This document shows positions 5,849-8,410 of a stretch of 8,410 nucleotides of DNA, one piece after another. This DNA is from Clostridiales bacterium (GTDB lineage Bacteria > Bacillota > Clostridia > Lutisporales > Lutisporaceae), in the NCBI GenBank assembly GCA_012522255.1, contig JAAYKT010000249.1, positions 1-8,410 on the forward strand. The letters are read 5' to 3'. The position numbers and the translations under genes are program-made. The stretch's first letter is position 1; each line of letters begins with the position of its first letter. The notes beneath the pieces are model-generated. The model was not told where the DNA came from. It searched no databases and saw nothing but the letters and a program-made list of their open reading frames with translations.

Positions 5849-6898
5849 GACTTTATGAAACTCGTCATGGACGGTATAGAGAAGAATGCATCTGACATAC
5901 ATATAACAGTTGGAGTGCCCATCATTTATCGAATAAACGGCAGACTGATTAAAATAAATGATACTATGATAAAACCCGATAACACGGAAGCCATAGTAAA
6001 AGGAATACTAAACGAGAGACAATTTAAAGATTTGGTTGACAAAGGTGAATTGGACACATCCTTTTCCTCGCCGGGAAAAGGGAGATTCAGAATCAACATT
6101 TACAAACAAAGAGGCAGCTTCGCTTTGGCAATAAGGATAATACCTTTGAATATCCCCTCCATAGAGGATTTGGGATTGCCCGGCATAGTGAAGGATCTTG
6201 CAATGCTCCCAAGAGGTCTGATACTCGTCACAGGCCCCACGGGAAGCGGTAAATCCACTACCCTTGCATCAATGATAGACCTTATAAACACAGAGAAGAA
6301 TTATCATATACTCACATTGGAAGACCCCATTGAATATTTGCACAGACACAAAAAAAGCATAGTGAACCAGAGGGAAATAGGCAACGACTCCTTGAATTTC
6401 TCCAGCAGCCTTCGTGCAGCTCTCCGGCAGGATCCGGACGTTATATTGGTAGGTGAGATGAGGGACTTAGAGACCATAGGTATAGCCCTAACGGCTGCAG
6501 AAACAGGACACTTGGTACTTTCCACATTACATACATTGGGGGCAGCCAAGACCGTGGACAGGATCATAGATGTATTCCCGCCCCATCAGCAGCAGCAAGT
6601 ACGCATTCAGTTTTCATCTGTGCTTCAGGGTATAGTATCCCAACAGCTTTTACCAAAGGCGGATGATAATGGGAGAGTGGCAGCCTTTGAAATAATGATA
6701 GCCACGTCGGCTATAAGGAACCTGATCAGAGAGGATAAAACCCATCAGATAGACACGGCGGTACAGACGGGAGCCAAGTTCGGTATGCAGACCTTGGATA
6801 CCTCTTTGTTGGATATATACAGAAGAGGCCTTATTACCAAAGAATTGCTCATAACTCAGGCCTCCAGCCCGGATATATTAAAGAATTTTGTATTTTAA
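5846..6898 (+). CDS. pilT: Type IV pilus retraction ATPase PilT
   Basis: Cytosolic hexameric ATPase of 350 residues, the usual PilT length, that depolymerises pili and so drives twitching and DNA pulling. The N-terminal PAS-like part begins with the family-typical ASDIHI (15-20). The ATPase core has Walker A GPTGSGKST (130-138), the Asp box LTLEDPIEY (156-164), Walker B DPDVILVGEMRD (196-207, Glu204) and the His box with His222 and His229. The C-terminal AIRNLIRE (289-296) is the motif that marks PilT and is needed for retraction in studied members. There is no zinc tetracysteine. I take the TTG at 5846 as start: AGGAGGT (5831-5837) is 8 nt upstream, and the resulting MDF... fits PilT N-termini. 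The ATG at 5855 is 17 nt from that site, which is too far. A retraction motor means these pili should be dynamic, not just structural. Confidence 0.95.
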   Translation: MDFMKLVMDGIEKNASDIHITVGVPIIYRINGRLIKINDTMIKPDNTEAIVKGILNERQFKDLVDKGELDTSFSSPGKGRFRINIYKQRGSFALAIRIIPLNIPSIEDLGLPGIVKDLAMLPRGLILVTGPTGSGKSTTLASMIDLINTEKNYHILTLEDPIEYLHRHKKSIVNQREIGNDSLNFSSSLRAALRQDPDVILVGEMRDLETIGIALTAAETGHLVLSTLHTLGAAKTVDRIIDVFPPHQQQQVRIQFSSVLQGIVSQQLLPKADDNGRVAAFEIMIATSAIRNLIREDKTHQIDTAVQTGAKFGMQTLDTSLLDIYRRGLITKELLITQASSPDILKNFVF

Positions 6899-6916
6899 TT
6901 AAGTGGCGGTGATACC

Positions 6917-8116
6917 ATGCAGTTCAAATATAAAGCAATAACGGATACGGGACAGATAATAGAGGGTGTATTTGAAGCTACCACAGAGCATGAAGTTGTA
7001 GAAATGCTCCGAGGCAGCAATCATATGCCTATATCCATTGAAGAAACAAGAGACAGCGGAGCCAGCTACAATATAAGTTTTGGCAAAGTTAAGAAAAAAG
7101 ATTTGGGGATTTTCTGCCGGCAGTTCTATACCATGCTGAACGCCGGTGTCAGTATAGTAAAGGCCCTTGATATATTGGAGAAACAGACGGAGAATAAAAA
7201 GATGAGAAAAGCCATAGAAGATCTTTTCAACAGTGTTCAAAAGGGTATGTCCCTTTCAGAATCCATGAAGAACAATCACAAGGTATTTCCGTCTATACTC
7301 ATAAGCATGGTGGAAGCGGGGGAGGCCAGCGGTAACCTTGATACCATAATGGACCGTATGGCAAGCCACTATGAAAAGGAATTTAAATTGGAGAACAAAG
7401 TCAAAGGAGCCATGGTATACCCTATGGTTCTTGCCGTGGCAGCCACCGGGGTTGTAGTATTCCTCATGGTATTTGTAATGCCTACCTTCATTGGAATGTT
7501 TGAAAGCAGCGGTGTAGAGTTGCCGGGGCCCACCAGGGCTCTCATGGCTATCAGCAATTCCATGCAGGAAAAATGGTATCTGTATATTGCAGGTGCCGCA
7601 GGCCTGATATTTGGATTCAAGTTTTATGGAAATACAACAGCTGGCAGAATGCAATATGATATTATCAAACTTAAAATACCTGTAGTTAAGACAACAAATA
7701 TCAAAGTGGCCACATCAAGATTTACAAGAACCTTATCCACTCTTTTCGCAAGTGGGATTCCTTTACTCCAGGGAATGGATATAGTGTCAAGGGTAATAGG
7801 CAATGAATACATAGGCAAAAAGCTCAGCACAGCCAAAGAAGAGGTTCGTAAGGGCGTACCCCTTTCAAGGACTATAAAAGATACATCAATATTTCCTCCC
7901 ATGGTAGACTCCATGGTAAAGATAGGTGAAGAATCCGGTGCATTGGATGATATTCTTATCAGGACTGCAGACTTCTATGACGAAGAAGTAGAGACAGCTA
8001 TGGCGAAAATGACGGAGATGATGCAGCCTGTAATGATCCTTGTTATGGCATCCATCGTAGGCTTCATAGTCTTGGCAATAGCATTACCCATGTTTGACAT
8101 GGTAAACGCAATGTAA
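6917..8116 (+). CDS. pilC: Type IV pilus inner-membrane platform protein PilC (GspF family)
   Basis: Integral membrane protein of 399 residues, the usual length, that forms the platform on which PilB and PilT act. Two T2SSF domains repeat the same plan. The first (about 65-190) opens with FCRQFYTMLNAGVSI and holds MVEAGEASGNLD. The second (about 268-392) opens with FTRTLSTLFASGIPL and holds MVKIGEESGALDD. Membrane segments are predicted by eye at about 169-191, 220-238 and 370-392. The N-terminal FKYKAITDTGQIIEGVFEA is the standard PilC/GspF opening. ATG at 6917 follows the weaker site GGCGGTGAT (6905-6913), 18 bp after pilT. It shares the operon with pilB and pilT, which is the basis for choosing PilC over a type II secretion GspF or competence ComGB. 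No frameshift or missing segment is seen. Confidence 0.94.
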   Translation: MQFKYKAITDTGQIIEGVFEATTEHEVVEMLRGSNHMPISIEETRDSGASYNISFGKVKKKDLGIFCRQFYTMLNAGVSIVKALDILEKQTENKKMRKAIEDLFNSVQKGMSLSESMKNNHKVFPSILISMVEAGEASGNLDTIMDRMASHYEKEFKLENKVKGAMVYPMVLAVAATGVVVFLMVFVMPTFIGMFESSGVELPGPTRALMAISNSMQEKWYLYIAGAAGLIFGFKFYGNTTAGRMQYDIIKLKIPVVKTTNIKVATSRFTRTLSTLFASGIPLLQGMDIVSRVIGNEYIGKKLSTAKEEVRKGVPLSRTIKDTSIFPPMVDSMVKIGEESGALDDILIRTADFYDEEVETAMAKMTEMMQPVMILVMASIVGFIVLAIALPMFDMVNAM

Positions 8117-8200
8117 TCATTCTTAAAACATTCAATAAATTTTGGGGGGTGATGGCCGAAAATTGAATATATTTATAGGGATCATTGAAGGGAGAGACGT

Positions 8201-8410
8201 TGTCATTCTGAGCGAAGCGAAGAATCTCGTGTCCCTACATAATGTCATTCTGAGCGCAGCGAAGAATCTTTTGTCCCTATACACTGTCATTCTGAGCGCA
8301 GCGAAGAATCTTCCTACACTGTCATTCTGAGCGCCATATGCACTGTCATTCTGAACTTAGGAATGTCATTCTGAGTGCCATATGCATTGTCATTCTGAGC
8401 ACAGCGAAGA
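8201..8410 (+). repeat. Array of TGTCATTCTGAGCG-type repeats, running off the window
   Basis: Seven copies are seen. Three are full 27-bp units at 8201-8227, 8243-8269 and 8285-8311, each TGTCATTCTGAGCG, then A or C, then AGCGAAGAATCT. They recur with an exact 42-bp period, and the 15-bp intervals between them share GTCCCTA. Then come shortened copies at 8320-8333, 8344-8354 and 8364-8377, and a seventh at 8388-8410 cut by the window edge. Two of the short ones are followed by a shared GCCATATGCA segment (8333-8342 and 8378-8387). ATTCT and AGAAT at the unit ends can form a small hairpin. This motif is a familiar intergenic repeat in several bacterial groups, often mistranslated as VILSEAKNL-like peptides. 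No function is established that I know of. Confidence 0.85.

Noticed and set aside
6899..7240. 113-codon open frame on the - strand over the pilT-pilC junction
   Set aside because: It is antisense to the well-supported pilC start and has no recognisable feature.
8142..8330. Open frame of 62 codons over the repeat array with VILSAAKNL-like peptides
   Set aside because: The peptide is a direct translation of the nucleotide repeats, the frame depends on a TTG start, and such peptides are known artefacts of this repeat family.
8201..8410. CRISPR array
   Set aside because: The units are unequal, the intervals are short (about 15 bp or less) and resemble each other, and no cas gene is near.

Overview
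The window looks like chromosomal DNA of an endospore-forming member of the Clostridia (Firmicutes). The DNA is A/T-rich, and it carries an intact sporulation sigma factor (SigK) with a hydrophobic pro-sequence. Other Gram-positive markers are a YqeG-family phosphatase and a type IV pilus motor operon of the monoderm type. Genus and species cannot be told from the sequence. Every complete gene is on the + strand.

Layout: (1) positions 1-492 are the 3' three-quarters of a uridine kinase gene, cut by the window edge. (2) A roughly 400-bp gap holds a degenerate copy of the repeat family seen at the other end of the window, a 131-bp imperfect inverted repeat, a TTCTCCG-type tandem repeat and a promoter with an inverted repeat reaching the ribosome binding site. 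(3) Positions 898-3831 hold a class B penicillin-binding protein, sigK and yqeG, closely spaced and possibly co-transcribed in part. (4) A 318-bp gap contains a likely promoter, a structured leader RNA resembling a class II cyclic-di-GMP riboswitch, and an intrinsic terminator overlapping the 3' edge of that leader. (5) Positions 4150-8116 are pilB, pilT and pilC, spaced 13 and 18 bp apart: extension ATPase, retraction ATPase and inner-membrane platform of a type IV pilus. (6) The window ends in an array of short repeats built on TGTCATTCTGAGCG.

The most notable point is the possible two-level cyclic-di-GMP control of pili. The leader RNA would let the messenger decide whether the pil operon is transcribed past the terminator. 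Separately, the N-terminus of PilB carries two tandem 24-residue MshEN motifs of the type that bind cyclic-di-GMP directly. The protein motif is clear; the riboswitch class is inferred from remembered conserved elements and needs a covariance-model check. The pilins, prepilin peptidase and PilM/N/O proteins needed for a working pilus are not in the window and presumably lie beyond the repeat array or elsewhere.
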